Source: Streptomyces antibioticus
GTDB taxonomy: Bacteria; Actinomycetota; Actinomycetes; Streptomycetales; Streptomycetaceae
Direction of reading: 5' to 3'
Length of the DNA stretch: 64,000 nucleotides
Assembly: GCF_002019855.1 (NCBI RefSeq)
Contig: NZ_CM007717.1
Span: 5,381,798-5,445,797, forward strand
Under the pieces are notes generated by a model. That model did no database searches. It saw nothing but the letters and a program-made list of their open reading frames with translations, and had not been told where the DNA came from. The position numbers and the translations under genes are program-made. Below are positions 15,493-23,836 of the stretch, one piece after another. Position 1 is the first letter of the stretch. Each line of letters opens with the position of its first letter.

Positions 15493-17037
15493 ATGGATAT
15501 GCACACTGTGGTGGTGGGGACGTCCGGCGTGACGGCGTCCGACGTGCTCGCCGTGGCGCGTGGCGGGGCCCGCGTCGAACTGTCCGGGGAGGCGGTCGCC
15601 GCCCTCGCCGCGGCCCGCGGGATCGTGGACGCCCTGGCCGCCAAGCCCGACCCGGTCTACGGCGTCTCCACCGGGTTCGGCGCTCTCGCCACCCGGCACA
15701 TCAGCCAGGAACTGCGCACCCAGCTCCAGCGCAACATCGTCCGCTCGCACGCCGCCGGCATGGGACCGCGGGTGGAGCGCGAGGTCGTCCGCGCGCTGAT
15801 GTTCCTGCGCCTGAAGACGGTCTGCTCCGGACACACCGGCGTACGGCCCGAGGTCGCGCAGACCATGGCCGACATCCTGAACGCCGGCATCACCCCCGTC
15901 GTCCACGAGTACGGCTCCCTCGGCTGCTCCGGCGACCTGGCGCCGCTCTCGCACTGCGCCCTGACCCTGATGGGCGAGGGCGACGCGGAGGGCCCCGACG
16001 GCGTCGTGGCGCCCGCCGGCGACCTGCTCGCCGCGCACGGCATCGAGCCCGTCGAACTGCGCGAGAAGGAGGGCCTCGCCCTCCTCAACGGCACCGACGG
16101 CATGCTCGGCATGCTGATCATGGCCCTCGCCGACCTGGACCGCCTCTACAAGTCGGCCGACATCACCGCGGCCCTCTCCCTGGAGGCCCTGCTCGGCACC
16201 GACCGGGTCCTCGCCCCCGAACTGCACGCCATCCGCCCGCACCCCGGGCAGGGCGACTCCGCCGCCAACATGCTCGCCGTGCTCGCCGGTTCGGAGCTGA
16301 CCGGCCACCACCAGGACGACGCGCCCCGCGTCCAGGACGCCTACTCGGTGCGCTGCGCCCCGCAGGTCGCCGGCGCCGGCCGCGACACGATCGCCCACGC
16401 CCGCCTGGTCGCCGAACGCGAACTGGCCGCCGCCGTCGACAACCCCGTGGTGCTGCCCGACGGACGCGTGGAGTCCAACGGCAACTTCCACGGCGCGCCG
16501 GTCGCCTACGTCCTCGACTTCCTCGCGATCGCCGTCGCCGACCTCGCCTCCATCGCCGAGCGGCGCACCGACCGGCTGCTGGACAAGAACCGCAGCCACG
16601 GCCTGCCGCCGTTCCTCGCCGACGACGCCGGTGTCGACTCCGGCCTGATGATCGCCCAGTACACACAGGCCGCGCTGGTCAGCGAGTTGAAGCGGCTCGC
16701 CGTCCCGGCCTCCGCGGACTCCATCCCGTCCTCCGCGATGCAGGAGGACCACGTCTCCATGGGCTGGTCGGCGGCGCGCAAGCTGCGCACGGCCGTCGAC
16801 GACCTCACGCGCGTGCTCGCCGTCGAGCTGTACACCGCCACCCGCGGCGTGGAGCTGCGCGAGGGCCTCACCCCGGCGCCCGCGACCCGGGCCGTCATCG
16901 CGGCCGTACGTGAGGCGGGCGTCCAGGGCCCGGGTCCGGACCGCTTCCTCGCCCCGGACCTCGCGGCGGCGGACGCGTTCGTGCGCGACGGGCGTCTGGT
17001 CGCGGCGGCGGAGACGGTCACCGGACCGCTGCGGTAG
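15493..17037 (+). CDS. hutH: Histidine ammonia-lyase
   Basis: A 514-residue enzyme turning histidine into urocanate and ammonia, the first step of histidine use. Family motifs are VYGVSTGFG, LQRNIVRSHAAG, VHEYGSLGCSGDLAPLSH, LLNGTD, QDAYSVRCAPQV and ESNGNFHG. The MIO prosthetic group comes from three residues, Ala-Ser-Gly in most bacteria. Here the triad is Cys145-Ser146-Gly147, a variant I recall for the S. griseus enzyme too. The start is ATG 15493, giving the same length as S. griseus HutH. It stands alone, without hutU or hutI, and ends at a strong bidirectional hairpin. Confidence 0.95.
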   Translation: MDMHTVVVGTSGVTASDVLAVARGGARVELSGEAVAALAAARGIVDALAAKPDPVYGVSTGFGALATRHISQELRTQLQRNIVRSHAAGMGPRVEREVVRALMFLRLKTVCSGHTGVRPEVAQTMADILNAGITPVVHEYGSLGCSGDLAPLSHCALTLMGEGDAEGPDGVVAPAGDLLAAHGIEPVELREKEGLALLNGTDGMLGMLIMALADLDRLYKSADITAALSLEALLGTDRVLAPELHAIRPHPGQGDSAANMLAVLAGSELTGHHQDDAPRVQDAYSVRCAPQVAGAGRDTIAHARLVAERELAAAVDNPVVLPDGRVESNGNFHGAPVAYVLDFLAIAVADLASIAERRTDRLLDKNRSHGLPPFLADDAGVDSGLMIAQYTQAALVSELKRLAVPASADSIPSSAMQEDHVSMGWSAARKLRTAVDDLTRVLAVELYTATRGVELREGLTPAPATRAVIAAVREAGVQGPGPDRFLAPDLAAADAFVRDGRLVAAAETVTGPLR

Positions 17038-17044
17038 GACAGTT

Positions 17045-17080
17045 GAAGGGCCCTGCCGTCCGGGGACGGCAGGGCCCTTC
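17045..17080. terminator. 17-bp bidirectional hairpin between hutH and the lipoprotein gene
   Basis: GAAGGGCCCTGCCGTCC, a GG loop and its exact complement, followed by TGTATGT on the plus side. It serves two convergent genes. Confidence 0.82.
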
Positions 17081-17095
17081 TGTATGTGCGGTGGG

Positions 17096-17890
17096 CTACT
17101 TGAGCTTGGCGACCTGCGCGTCGATCACGGCCGCCGGGACGTCGCTCATCTCGCCGCCCTTGGCGAGCGCGGCGAGGTCCATCGTGAAGAACGTGGCGAG
17201 GGTGTTCCCCTTGCGCACCACTTCGGTGTGGGCGCTGATCGTCTGGCCCTCCACGTCGACCTCCTGGATGAACGCCACCGACTCGTCGCCCTGACCGGAC
17301 CCCTTCTCCGCGGCGACCTTGGTGACCTTCGAGGTCTCCCCGTCGGTCGTGAAGCCGTACCCGCCGGCACAGGCCGTCACCCCGTCGGACAGGGTCTTGA
17401 TGGTCTTCTCGGCGCCGTCACCCTCGTACGAGGACAGGCCCACGTACGTGATGGTGACGTTGAACGCGCCCTCGATGTCCGCCTCGCTGACATCCTCCAG
17501 CGAGGTGGGGGCGTCCGACGCCTTGTCCTCCGTGAGGCTGTTGGTGGCGTTCGCGTCCGTGTCGCCCGGGGGCAGCCCGTTCGTGGCCCAGGCCATCGGA
17601 GCGCACTCCGCCTTGTCCACCTTCACCGCGGACTTGGAGGACGCGGCGGTCTCTTCCCCCGAGCCGACCTTGTACCCCTTCAGCTCGCCCTGGGCCAGCA
17701 GCAGCTTCTTCAGCTCCGCCGTGGTCAGCGCCTTCGCGTCCGACGCCGCGGCCGACGAGGAGGAGGAACCCTTCGAGCCCCCGGAGTCCTTCGACCCCTC
17801 GTCCGACGATCCACAACCCGTCACGAGCGCGAGCGACAGCGCGCCCACCGCGGCAGTGGCGCACAGCCGCGCCCCCGATGATCTCTTCAT
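17096..17890 (-). CDS. Secreted lipoprotein of unknown function
   Basis: 264 residues. The signal peptide ends in a lipobox, ALSLALVTGC, with the lipidated Cys near residue 26. A Ser/Gly/Asp-rich linker of about 25 residues follows. The mature domain of about 210 residues (TTAELKKLLLAQGELKGYKV ... AECAPMAWATNGLPPG) has a Cys pair and alternating strand-like segments, as in Streptomyces solute-binding-like lipoproteins of unknown role. No transporter is adjacent. It lies 42 bp from the sortase substrate gene on the same strand; both are envelope proteins. Confidence 0.82.
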   Translation of the reverse strand: MKRSSGARLCATAAVGALSLALVTGCGSSDEGSKDSGGSKGSSSSSAAASDAKALTTAELKKLLLAQGELKGYKVGSGEETAASSKSAVKVDKAECAPMAWATNGLPPGDTDANATNSLTEDKASDAPTSLEDVSEADIEGAFNVTITYVGLSSYEGDGAEKTIKTLSDGVTACAGGYGFTTDGETSKVTKVAAEKGSGQGDESVAFIQEVDVEGQTISAHTEVVRKGNTLATFFTMDLAALAKGGEMSDVPAAVIDAQVAKLK

Positions 17891-17932
17891 GAGCGGACTA
17901 TGAATGGGCTGTCAACAAACAGTCAAGTCAAT

Positions 17933-18301
17933 TCAAAATCCGAGACGTTCCCGGCGAACGGAATACACGACGAATCCGGCACCCAGGGCGAGCAGCGACG
18001 TTCCGCCCACGACGTAGGGCGTGGTGTCGAAACTTCCGGTGTCGGCGAGGCGGGTGCCGTCGTCCGTCGTCGTGGTGGCGTCCGTGACGGTCGCCGTGCC
18101 TGCCGAGGTGTCGGACACCGTGCTCGTCGATGTCGTGGACGTCGTCGTGGACGCGGCGCGCGCCTGGGTGGTGACCTGCGTCGTCGTCTCCGTTCTGGCC
18201 GGGGCGTCCTGGGACGCGTTGGCGGACGGGACGAACCACAGGGCACCCAGGAGGGTTCCCGCGGCGGTGGCGGTCAGCAACGGGCGGCGAGCGGATGACA
18301 C
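17933..18301 (-). CDS. Small sortase-anchored surface protein (LADTG signal)
   Basis: 122 residues. A signal peptide (RRPLLTATAAGTLLGALWFV, cleavage near ANA-SQ) is followed by about 60 residues dominated by Thr, Ser and Ala. The cell-wall sorting signal is LADTGS, a 20-residue hydrophobic helix (TPYVVGGTSLLALGAGFVVY) and a basic tail SVRRERLGF. LAxTG is the class E sortase motif used by chaplins in Streptomyces, so covalent attachment to peptidoglycan is expected. The GTG start at 18301 has an AAGGGG ribosome site 8-9 nt upstream. The Ser/Thr-rich part may be glycosylated. Confidence 0.8.
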   Translation of the reverse strand: MSSARRPLLTATAAGTLLGALWFVPSANASQDAPARTETTTQVTTQARAASTTTSTTSTSTVSDTSAGTATVTDATTTTDDGTRLADTGSFDTTPYVVGGTSLLALGAGFVVYSVRRERLGF

Positions 18302-18398
18302 GGAATATCGATCCCCTTGTGGCGCTGGCGAATTGGCCGTGTGGCCCGATGCTAATGAAAGGCGCGGGTCGCGGGAAAGTTGCGGGACGAACCAGCCG

Positions 18399-18404
18399 TA
18401 CGCT
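18399..18404 (+). promoter_or_regulatory. Leaderless -10 box of the acidic-tail protein gene
   Basis: TACGCT ends 6 nt before the ATG at 18411, with no ribosome site. Confidence 0.5.
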
Positions 18405-18410
18405 CCGGGC

Positions 18411-18809
18411 ATGAGCACTGAAAAGACATCACGATTTGTCCGGCTTCGCGTTGAACTGGTCCTGGAAATTCATGACGAGGACGCCGTGGCGCGGGCCGCG
18501 CTGGAGCGGATCGCCAGGGACGCCGAGGATCCCGACGGCCCGCGGATCCCGGAGGCGGAGCAGGCCCAGGCCGCGAGCGCTGTGACGGAAGACACCGCCG
18601 AGGCGCTCGCCTCCCTGGTCGACCCGTTCGACCTGGTCGGCGAGGTGCCCGGGGTGGAACTCCAACAGGCGTCCTGGTCCAGCGAACGCATCGACCACGA
18701 CCCCGATTCGCCGGACTGGGACCTGGACGACGATGATGTCGACGAGGATGACGTGGACGAAGATGTCGACGAGGACGGCGAGGACCCGCGCGCGGGCGGC
18801 GCCGGCTGA
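18411..18809 (+). CDS. Small protein with Asp/Glu repeat tail, unknown function
   Basis: 132 residues. Residues 1-90 form a probable small alpha/beta domain (FVRLRVELVLEIHDEDAVARAALERI ... VDPFDLVGEVPGVEL). The tail is a strongly acidic run, DLDDDDVDEDDVDEDVDEDG, coded by near-repeated GAT-GTC-GAC-GAG triplets. Acidic tails of this kind mimic DNA or bind basic proteins, but I cannot assign a role. Its leaderless start and the hairpin at 18825-18860 make it a single-gene unit. Confidence 0.72.
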   Translation: MSTEKTSRFVRLRVELVLEIHDEDAVARAALERIARDAEDPDGPRIPEAEQAQAASAVTEDTAEALASLVDPFDLVGEVPGVELQQASWSSERIDHDPDSPDWDLDDDDVDEDDVDEDVDEDGEDPRAGGAG

Positions 18810-18824
18810 TCGTCTTGGGGAAAT

Positions 18825-18860
18825 CGTGACCCCGGACGGCAACCGCCACCCGGGGTCACG
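18825..18860 (+). terminator. Hairpin after the acidic-tail gene
   Basis: CGTGACCCCGG and CCGGGGTCACG form an 11-bp perfect stem with a 14-nt loop, 15 nt past the stop. Confidence 0.7.
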
Positions 18861-18965
18861 TCGTCTCAGTGGGCGCACCGACCGGCACCCGCATCACCCG
18901 CGCCACCCGCCCCGGGCGGCCCACCGCCCCGCGGACGTGGCATGCCCCACACCTTGGGACAATGT

Positions 18966-18992
18966 GGAACGGGACGAACCGGTCGTAGCGTT
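18966..18992 (+). promoter_or_regulatory. Candidate sigma-E-type promoter of the L,D-transpeptidase gene
   Basis: GGAAC at 18966-18970 and CGTT at 18989-18992 are 18 bp apart, close to the ECF sigma-E pattern for cell-envelope stress. Transcription would start about 50 nt before the ATG at 19052, leaving room for the ribosome site. Confidence 0.4.
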
Positions 18993-19051
18993 GAAGCTCT
19001 TGACGGGGACTCTCGGGGTTCGGGAAATCGGCAACGATGGAGAAGCGTGTG

Positions 19052-20299
19052 ATGACGGACAGTAGGCGGCGCCGGGGTCTGATGACCGCGTCCGCACTGC
19101 TCGGCGGTGTTCTGGTGCTCTCTGCGTGTTCCAGCGGTGACAGCAGCGCGTCCGACGGCGGCGACAGGTCTTCCCAGGCCAGGGCCGACGAGGCGGCCGC
19201 GCAGAAGTCCTCCGAGGCGCAGATCAAGATCACGCCCAAGGACGGCTCCGACAACGCCTCCATCAACAACTCCGCGACCGTCACCGTGAGCAAGGGCACG
19301 CTCACCGAGGTGAAGATGACCACCTCGGACGGCACCGCCGTCGAGGGCACCCTCTCCGCCGACAAGACCAGTTGGAAGCCGAGCGCCCAGCTCGAGCGCT
19401 CGACGACCTACAAGCTCGCGGCGACCGCGAAGGACTCCAAGGGCCTGGAGGCCCACGAGAACGCCTCCTTCACCACGGTCTCCCCGGACAACAGCTTCAT
19501 AGGCAACTTCACGCCCGAGGACGGCTCGACCGTCGGCGTGGGCATGCCGGTCTCCATCAACTTCAACAAGGAGATCACCAACAAGGCGGCCGTGCAGAAG
19601 GGCGTCTCGGTCACCACCAGCAGCAACCAGGAAGTCGTCTGCCACTGGTTCTCCACGACGCGCATGGACTGCCGTCCCGAGGACTACTGGCAGGAGGACT
19701 CCACCGTCACCCTGAAGCTGGACCTCGACGGCGTCGAGGGCGCGGCCGGTGTGGTCGGCGTCCAGCAGAAGACGGTCACCTTCAAGATCGGCCGCAACCA
19801 GGTCACCTATGTCGACGCGAAGACCAAGCAGATGAAGGTCACGCAGGACGGCAAGACGGTCCGGACCATCCCGATCTCCGCGGGCTCGCCCGACAACAAG
19901 ACGTACGAAGGCCAGATGGTGATCTCCGAGAAGTTCAAGGAGACCCGGATGAACGGCGCGACGGTCGGCTTCACCGACGACGACGGCAAGGGCGAGTACG
20001 ACATCAAGGACGTCCCGCACGCCATGCGCCTGACCACCTCGGGCACCTTCGTGCACGGCAACTACTGGGGCGCGAAGTCCATCTTCGGCTCGGTGAACAC
20101 CAGCCACGGCTGTGTCGGCCTGTCCGACACCAAGGGCGCCAACGACAAGAGCACGCCGGGCGCGTGGTTCTTCGACAACTCCATCGTCGGTGACGTCGTG
20201 GTCGTCCAGAACACCGGCGACAAGACGGTCTCCCCGGACAACGGCCTCAACGGCTGGAACATGGACTGGGCCCAGTGGAAGGCCGGTTCGGCCGTCTAG
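19052..20299 (+). CDS. L,D-transpeptidase lipoprotein (YkuD) with Ig-like domains
   Basis: 415 residues. The signal peptide ends in the lipobox VLVLSAC. Two Ig-like domains follow (about 60-250), each opening with a KDGS/EDGS motif, then the YkuD catalytic domain with HGNYWG and SHGCVGLSD, the nucleophile being Cys354. Such enzymes make 3-3 crosslinks in peptidoglycan and attach to the outer membrane leaflet side of the cytoplasmic membrane by lipid. ATG 19052 is preferred because ATGGAGAAG upstream can act as ribosome site; ATG 19037 would add five residues. A sigma-E-like promoter lies upstream. Confidence 0.9.
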   Translation: MTDSRRRRGLMTASALLGGVLVLSACSSGDSSASDGGDRSSQARADEAAAQKSSEAQIKITPKDGSDNASINNSATVTVSKGTLTEVKMTTSDGTAVEGTLSADKTSWKPSAQLERSTTYKLAATAKDSKGLEAHENASFTTVSPDNSFIGNFTPEDGSTVGVGMPVSINFNKEITNKAAVQKGVSVTTSSNQEVVCHWFSTTRMDCRPEDYWQEDSTVTLKLDLDGVEGAAGVVGVQQKTVTFKIGRNQVTYVDAKTKQMKVTQDGKTVRTIPISAGSPDNKTYEGQMVISEKFKETRMNGATVGFTDDDGKGEYDIKDVPHAMRLTTSGTFVHGNYWGAKSIFGSVNTSHGCVGLSDTKGANDKSTPGAWFFDNSIVGDVVVVQNTGDKTVSPDNGLNGWNMDWAQWKAGSAV

Positions 20300-20341
20300 A
20301 GCCTTCCGGACCCTCCGAGGATCCCGAGGATCCACAGCTTT

Positions 20342-20369
20342 CCGGTGCCGCCCTCAGGGGCGGCATCGG
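20342..20369 (+). terminator. Hairpin after the L,D-transpeptidase gene
   Basis: CCGGTGCCGCCC-TCAG-GGGCGGCATCGG, a 12-bp stem with one G-T type mismatch, followed by TGTTTCC. Confidence 0.7.
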
Positions 20370-20442
20370 TGTTTCCGGGGCCCGTCACAGCCTTCTCATC
20401 CCGCTCTTATCCGCGCCTTATCCAGTCATCACGCGCCGTGCC

Positions 20443-20448
20443 TACCTT
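20443..20448 (+). promoter_or_regulatory. Leaderless -10 box of the ABC permease gene
   Basis: TACCTT ends 7 nt before the ATG at 20456; no ribosome site is visible. Confidence 0.45.
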
Positions 20449-20455
20449 GCGGCGC

Positions 20456-21949
20456 ATGTTCTTCACCTACCTGAGGCGCGAACTGCGCCGCCGCAGAAAG
20501 GCGGCCCTCGTCGTCGCCTCCGGGCTCGCGCTGGGCATCGCGCTGGTCATCGTGGTCTCCTCCGTGTCCTCCGGCATGGGGAAGGCCCAGGACAAGGTCC
20601 TCCAGTCCCTCTACGGCCTGGGCACGGACATGACGGTCACCAAGGCCGCCTCGCCCACCGCGAGCGCCTCCGACCGGCCGCGCTTCCAGTTCGACGCGCG
20701 GGACGGCGACTCCGACGAGGAGCAGAGCACCGACCGGGTGATGGTCCAGGGCTTCCAGACCCTGTCCACGTCGACCGTCACCAAGGTCGGCAAGCAGGAC
20801 GGCGTCTCCGACGCGGTGGGCGGACTGAGCCTCCAGGTCCTCAAGGTCAGCGGCCAGTTCACCCGCGGCGAGTTCCAGCAGGACGGCAACGGCGGCAACG
20901 GCGGCGGTGGCCAGGGCGGCCCCGGCGGGGCCGGCGGCAACGGTCAGCCGCAGGGCGAAGTGCGCGGCGGCGGCGCCGACTTCGACGTCAACAGCTACTC
21001 CGTCTTCGGCACCGACGTCACCCGGCCCGACCTGGGCCCGCTGACCTCCTCCAAGATCACCAGCGGCCGTACCTTCACCTCCGCCGAGACCGACGGCAAG
21101 GTCGCCGTGGTCGACTCGGCGTACGCCAAGGAGAAGAAGCTCAAGGTCGGTTCGACGATCACCGTCAAGAGCGTCAAGTTCAAGGTGATCGGCGTCGCCA
21201 CCGCCGACAGCGGCGACTCCGCCGCCAACGTCTACATCCCGCTGGCCCGGGCGCAGACCCTCAGCGACTCGAAGAACAAGGTCACCACGATCTACGTCAA
21301 GGCGACCGACTCCCAGCAGATCGACAGCGTCAAGTCGACCATCCAGAAGAACGTCTCCGGTACGACGGTGACGACCTCCGCCGACCTCGCCGACACCGTC
21401 TCCGGCTCCCTCTCCACCGCCTCCTCCCTCGCCACCAACGTCGGCAAGTGGCTGTCCATCGCGGTCCTCGTCGCCGCGTTCCTGGTCGCAGGGCTGCTGA
21501 CCTCCTCGGCGGTCTCCCGCCGGGTCCGCGAGTTCGGCACGCTGAAGGCGCTGGGCTGGAAGTCCGGCCGGGTCACCCGGCAGGTCGTCGGTGAGGCCAT
21601 GGTCAACGGTCTGCTCGGCGGCGCCCTCGGTATCGCCCTCGGCCTCGCGGGCGCCTACGCCGTCACCGCCGTCAGCCCCACCCTCCAGGCCCAGCTCGGC
21701 AGCGGCGGGGGCGGCGGCCAGGGCGGCTCCGGCGGAATGGGCGGTCCGGGCGGCGGAGGCGGCTTCGGCGGCCCCGCGCGTGAGGCGGCGTCCAAGACGC
21801 TCGATGTGGCGCTCACCGCGCCCGTCAGCGTGACCACCGTGGTGACGGCCGTCGGCCTCGCCGTCGCCGGCGGTCTGATCGCGGGGGCGTTCGGCGGCTG
21901 GCGCGCCTCCCGGCTGCGGCCCGCGGACGCGCTGCGCCGCGTCGAGTAG
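20456..21949 (+). CDS. MacB/FtsX-type ABC transporter permease with glycine-rich loops
   Basis: 497 residues. One N-terminal helix (about 17-40) is followed by a long extracytoplasmic MacB-like domain, then three C-terminal helices (SIAVLVAAFLVAGLLTSSAV, the VNGLLGGALGIALGLAGAYA region, and VVTAVGLAVAGGLIAGAF). FtsX-type permeases act as mechanotransmitters for exported substrates or envelope stress. Two Gly-rich, low-complexity insertions lie in outside loops (about 140-172 and about 415-440). It pairs with the ATPase gene 74 bp downstream. Its stop codon is inside a 25-bp tandem duplication. Confidence 0.88.
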   Translation: MFFTYLRRELRRRRKAALVVASGLALGIALVIVVSSVSSGMGKAQDKVLQSLYGLGTDMTVTKAASPTASASDRPRFQFDARDGDSDEEQSTDRVMVQGFQTLSTSTVTKVGKQDGVSDAVGGLSLQVLKVSGQFTRGEFQQDGNGGNGGGGQGGPGGAGGNGQPQGEVRGGGADFDVNSYSVFGTDVTRPDLGPLTSSKITSGRTFTSAETDGKVAVVDSAYAKEKKLKVGSTITVKSVKFKVIGVATADSGDSAANVYIPLARAQTLSDSKNKVTTIYVKATDSQQIDSVKSTIQKNVSGTTVTTSADLADTVSGSLSTASSLATNVGKWLSIAVLVAAFLVAGLLTSSAVSRRVREFGTLKALGWKSGRVTRQVVGEAMVNGLLGGALGIALGLAGAYAVTAVSPTLQAQLGSGGGGGQGGSGGMGGPGGGGGFGGPAREAASKTLDVALTAPVSVTTVVTAVGLAVAGGLIAGAFGGWRASRLRPADALRRVE

Positions 21950-21990
21950 GCGCGTCGAACAGCCCGTCGAGCAGGCGCGTCGCGCAGCCG
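21941..21990 (+). repeat. Two 25-bp tandem copies over the permease stop codon
   Basis: Both copies begin GTCGAG-AGGCGCGTCG and end in CAGCC. The TAG stop (21947-21949) is CAG in copy 2. The array fills most of the gap to the ATPase gene. Confidence 0.75.
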
Positions 21991-22023
21991 ACCCCCTCAC
22001 CCACACCAGGAGTTGTTCTCCCC

Positions 22024-22710
22024 ATGTACGAACTCAGAGGCGTCACCAAGCGCTACACCCGCGGCAAGGGCACCGTCCACGCGCTCGACGGCGTCGACCT
22101 GACCATCGCCGACGGCGACCGGCTCGTCATCCAGGGCCCCACCGGCGGCGGCAAGTCCACCCTGCTCCAGATGCTGGGCGGCCTGGACCGGCCCTCCGAG
22201 GGCGAGATCGTTCTCGACGGCACCGATCTGGCCAAGCTGTCCGAGGCCAGGCTGACCAAGGTGCGCAGCGAGAACATCGGCTTCGTCTTCCAGTCCTTCA
22301 ACCTCATCCCGACGCTCACCGCGCAGGAGAACGTCGAGACCGCACTCGTCCCGCTCGGTGTCAAGGTCAAGGAGCGGCGCGAGCGGGCCGCCGAGGCGCT
22401 GCGCTCCGTCGGCCTCGGCGAACGCCTCGGGCATCTGCCGTCCGAGATGTCCGGCGGCCAGCAGCAGCGCGTCGCGATCGCCCGCGCGCTGGTGAAGAAG
22501 CCGAAGGTGCTCCTCGCCGACGAGCCCACCGGCAACCTCGACGAGGGCATGCGCGACGAGATCATGGAGGTGCTGGAGGGACTGTGGAAGGAGCACGGGC
22601 TGACCTTCATCATGGTCACCCACGACTCCTCCCTCGCGAGGAAGGCCCCGCGCCTCGCCACCATCCGCAAGGGGAAGATCACGGTGAAGGAGAACGCGGG
22701 GGCGGCCTGA
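22024..22710 (+). CDS. ABC transporter ATPase, LolD/MacB type
   Basis: 228 residues with a complete nucleotide-binding domain. Walker A is GPTGGGKST, the Q-loop region is FVFQSFNLIPTLTAQENV, the signature is MSGGQQQR, Walker B is VLLADEPTGNLD, and the switch His is in MVTHD. The FNLIP-T-TA-NV pattern places it in the MacB/LolD group that pairs with FtsX-type permeases, here the preceding gene. An AGGAG lies about 12 nt upstream of the ATG. The pair is convergent with the XRE gene. Confidence 0.92.
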   Translation: MYELRGVTKRYTRGKGTVHALDGVDLTIADGDRLVIQGPTGGGKSTLLQMLGGLDRPSEGEIVLDGTDLAKLSEARLTKVRSENIGFVFQSFNLIPTLTAQENVETALVPLGVKVKERRERAAEALRSVGLGERLGHLPSEMSGGQQQRVAIARALVKKPKVLLADEPTGNLDEGMRDEIMEVLEGLWKEHGLTFIMVTHDSSLARKAPRLATIRKGKITVKENAGAA

Positions 22711-22757
22711 GCCGGTCGTACGGGGGCCTTTTCAGGCAGGCGGGGGCCGGTGCGCGG

Positions 22758-23663
22758 TCAGGGGGACGGGGTCTGGGTCTGGGACCCCGCCCGGGTCGCG
22801 TCCGTCCCCCAACTGGCCAGCAGCCGCAGCGCCTCCGCCGACGCCGAACCCGGCTCGGCGTGGTACGCCCACATCGTCTGGTCGCCGTCGCCCGCCGGCC
22901 GGAACCCCTCGAAGTTCAGGGAGAGTTCGCCCACCAGCGGATGCCGCAGCCGCTTCACGCCGTGGCTCTTCTCCTTGACGTCATGGGTCGCCCACAGCCG
23001 CCGGAAGTCCTCGCTCTTGACGGACAGCTCCCCGACGAGCGCGGACAGCCGCGGATCGTCGGGGTAGCAGCCGGCGTCCATGCGCAGCGCGCAGACGATG
23101 TCGATCGCCTTCTGCTCCCAGTCGACGAACAGTTCGTGGTAGCCGGGGTCCAGGAAGACCAGCCGGGCCCAGTTCCGTTCGGCCACGGGCAGTTCCGCCC
23201 AGTCGCCGAAGACCGCCGCCGCCATCCGGTTCCAGGCCAGGATCTCCGCGCGCCGGCCGACGACGTACGCGGGCACACCGTCCATGGTGTCCAGCAACTG
23301 CCGCAGCCCCGACCGCACATGCTGCGGCCGCGCGGTGTGCTTCTTCTTGTGCTTCGGCTTCGCCAGATGCGTCAGGTGCGCGTGCTCGGCGTCGGTCAGC
23401 CGCAGCGCCCGCGCGATCGAGTCCAGCACCTCCGCCGACACGTTCCGCCCGTTGCCCTGCTCCAGGCGCGTGTAGTACGCCACCGACACCCCGGCCAACT
23501 GCGCCAGCTCCTCGCGCCGCAGTCCGGGCACCCGCCGGTGCCTGCCGAAGTCCGGCAGGCCGACGTCCTCCGGCTTCAGCCGGGCCCGCCGGGTGCGCAG
23601 GAACTCGCTCAGCTCGGCCCGCCGGTCCAGGGGCGCGCCGGACAGTCCGGGCTGTTCGTCCAT
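22758..23663 (-). CDS. XRE-family regulator with MmyB-like sensor domain
   Basis: 301 residues. The N-terminal helix-turn-helix (about 15-85) has FLRTRRARLKPEDVGLP, the R-R-V-P-G-L-R-R-E-E-L-A-Q-L-A-G-V-S-V-x-Y-Y-T-R-L-E-Q-G motif and SAEVLDSIARALRL. Residues about 115-285 are the MmyB-type ligand-binding domain (YVVGRRAEILAWNRMAAAVFGD ... LRHPLVGELSLNFEGF), which binds fatty acids in studied members. Members often repress a neighbouring oxidoreductase gene, here the divergent alcohol dehydrogenase. ATG 23663 is chosen; upstream extension is not family-like. Confidence 0.9.
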   Translation of the reverse strand: MDEQPGLSGAPLDRRAELSEFLRTRRARLKPEDVGLPDFGRHRRVPGLRREELAQLAGVSVAYYTRLEQGNGRNVSAEVLDSIARALRLTDAEHAHLTHLAKPKHKKKHTARPQHVRSGLRQLLDTMDGVPAYVVGRRAEILAWNRMAAAVFGDWAELPVAERNWARLVFLDPGYHELFVDWEQKAIDIVCALRMDAGCYPDDPRLSALVGELSVKSEDFRRLWATHDVKEKSHGVKRLRHPLVGELSLNFEGFRPAGDGDQTMWAYHAEPGSASAEALRLLASWGTDATRAGSQTQTPSP

Positions 23664-23676
23664 ACGTCCAGTATTC

Positions 23677-23692
23677 ACGGTCGTACGACCGT
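23677..23692. promoter_or_regulatory. Perfect 16-bp palindrome between the XRE and alcohol dehydrogenase genes
   Basis: ACGGTCGTACGACCGT lies 14 bp upstream of the XRE start. A further GTCGTACG half occurs about 35 bp nearer to the dehydrogenase. The arrangement suits an autoregulatory operator. Confidence 0.6.
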
Positions 23693-23836
23693 CAACCTGA
23701 CCTTGCCAGTGGTAGGCACGGCAGTCGTACGCAAAGGCGTGGGCTGGGTGAGGCGGGCGGCGGCGGGCAGGCTGGACGCCGTACCCGGTCCGACGACGGA
23801 CCGGACCGCAACCCCCCCCCGCTAGGAGACCCCGGC

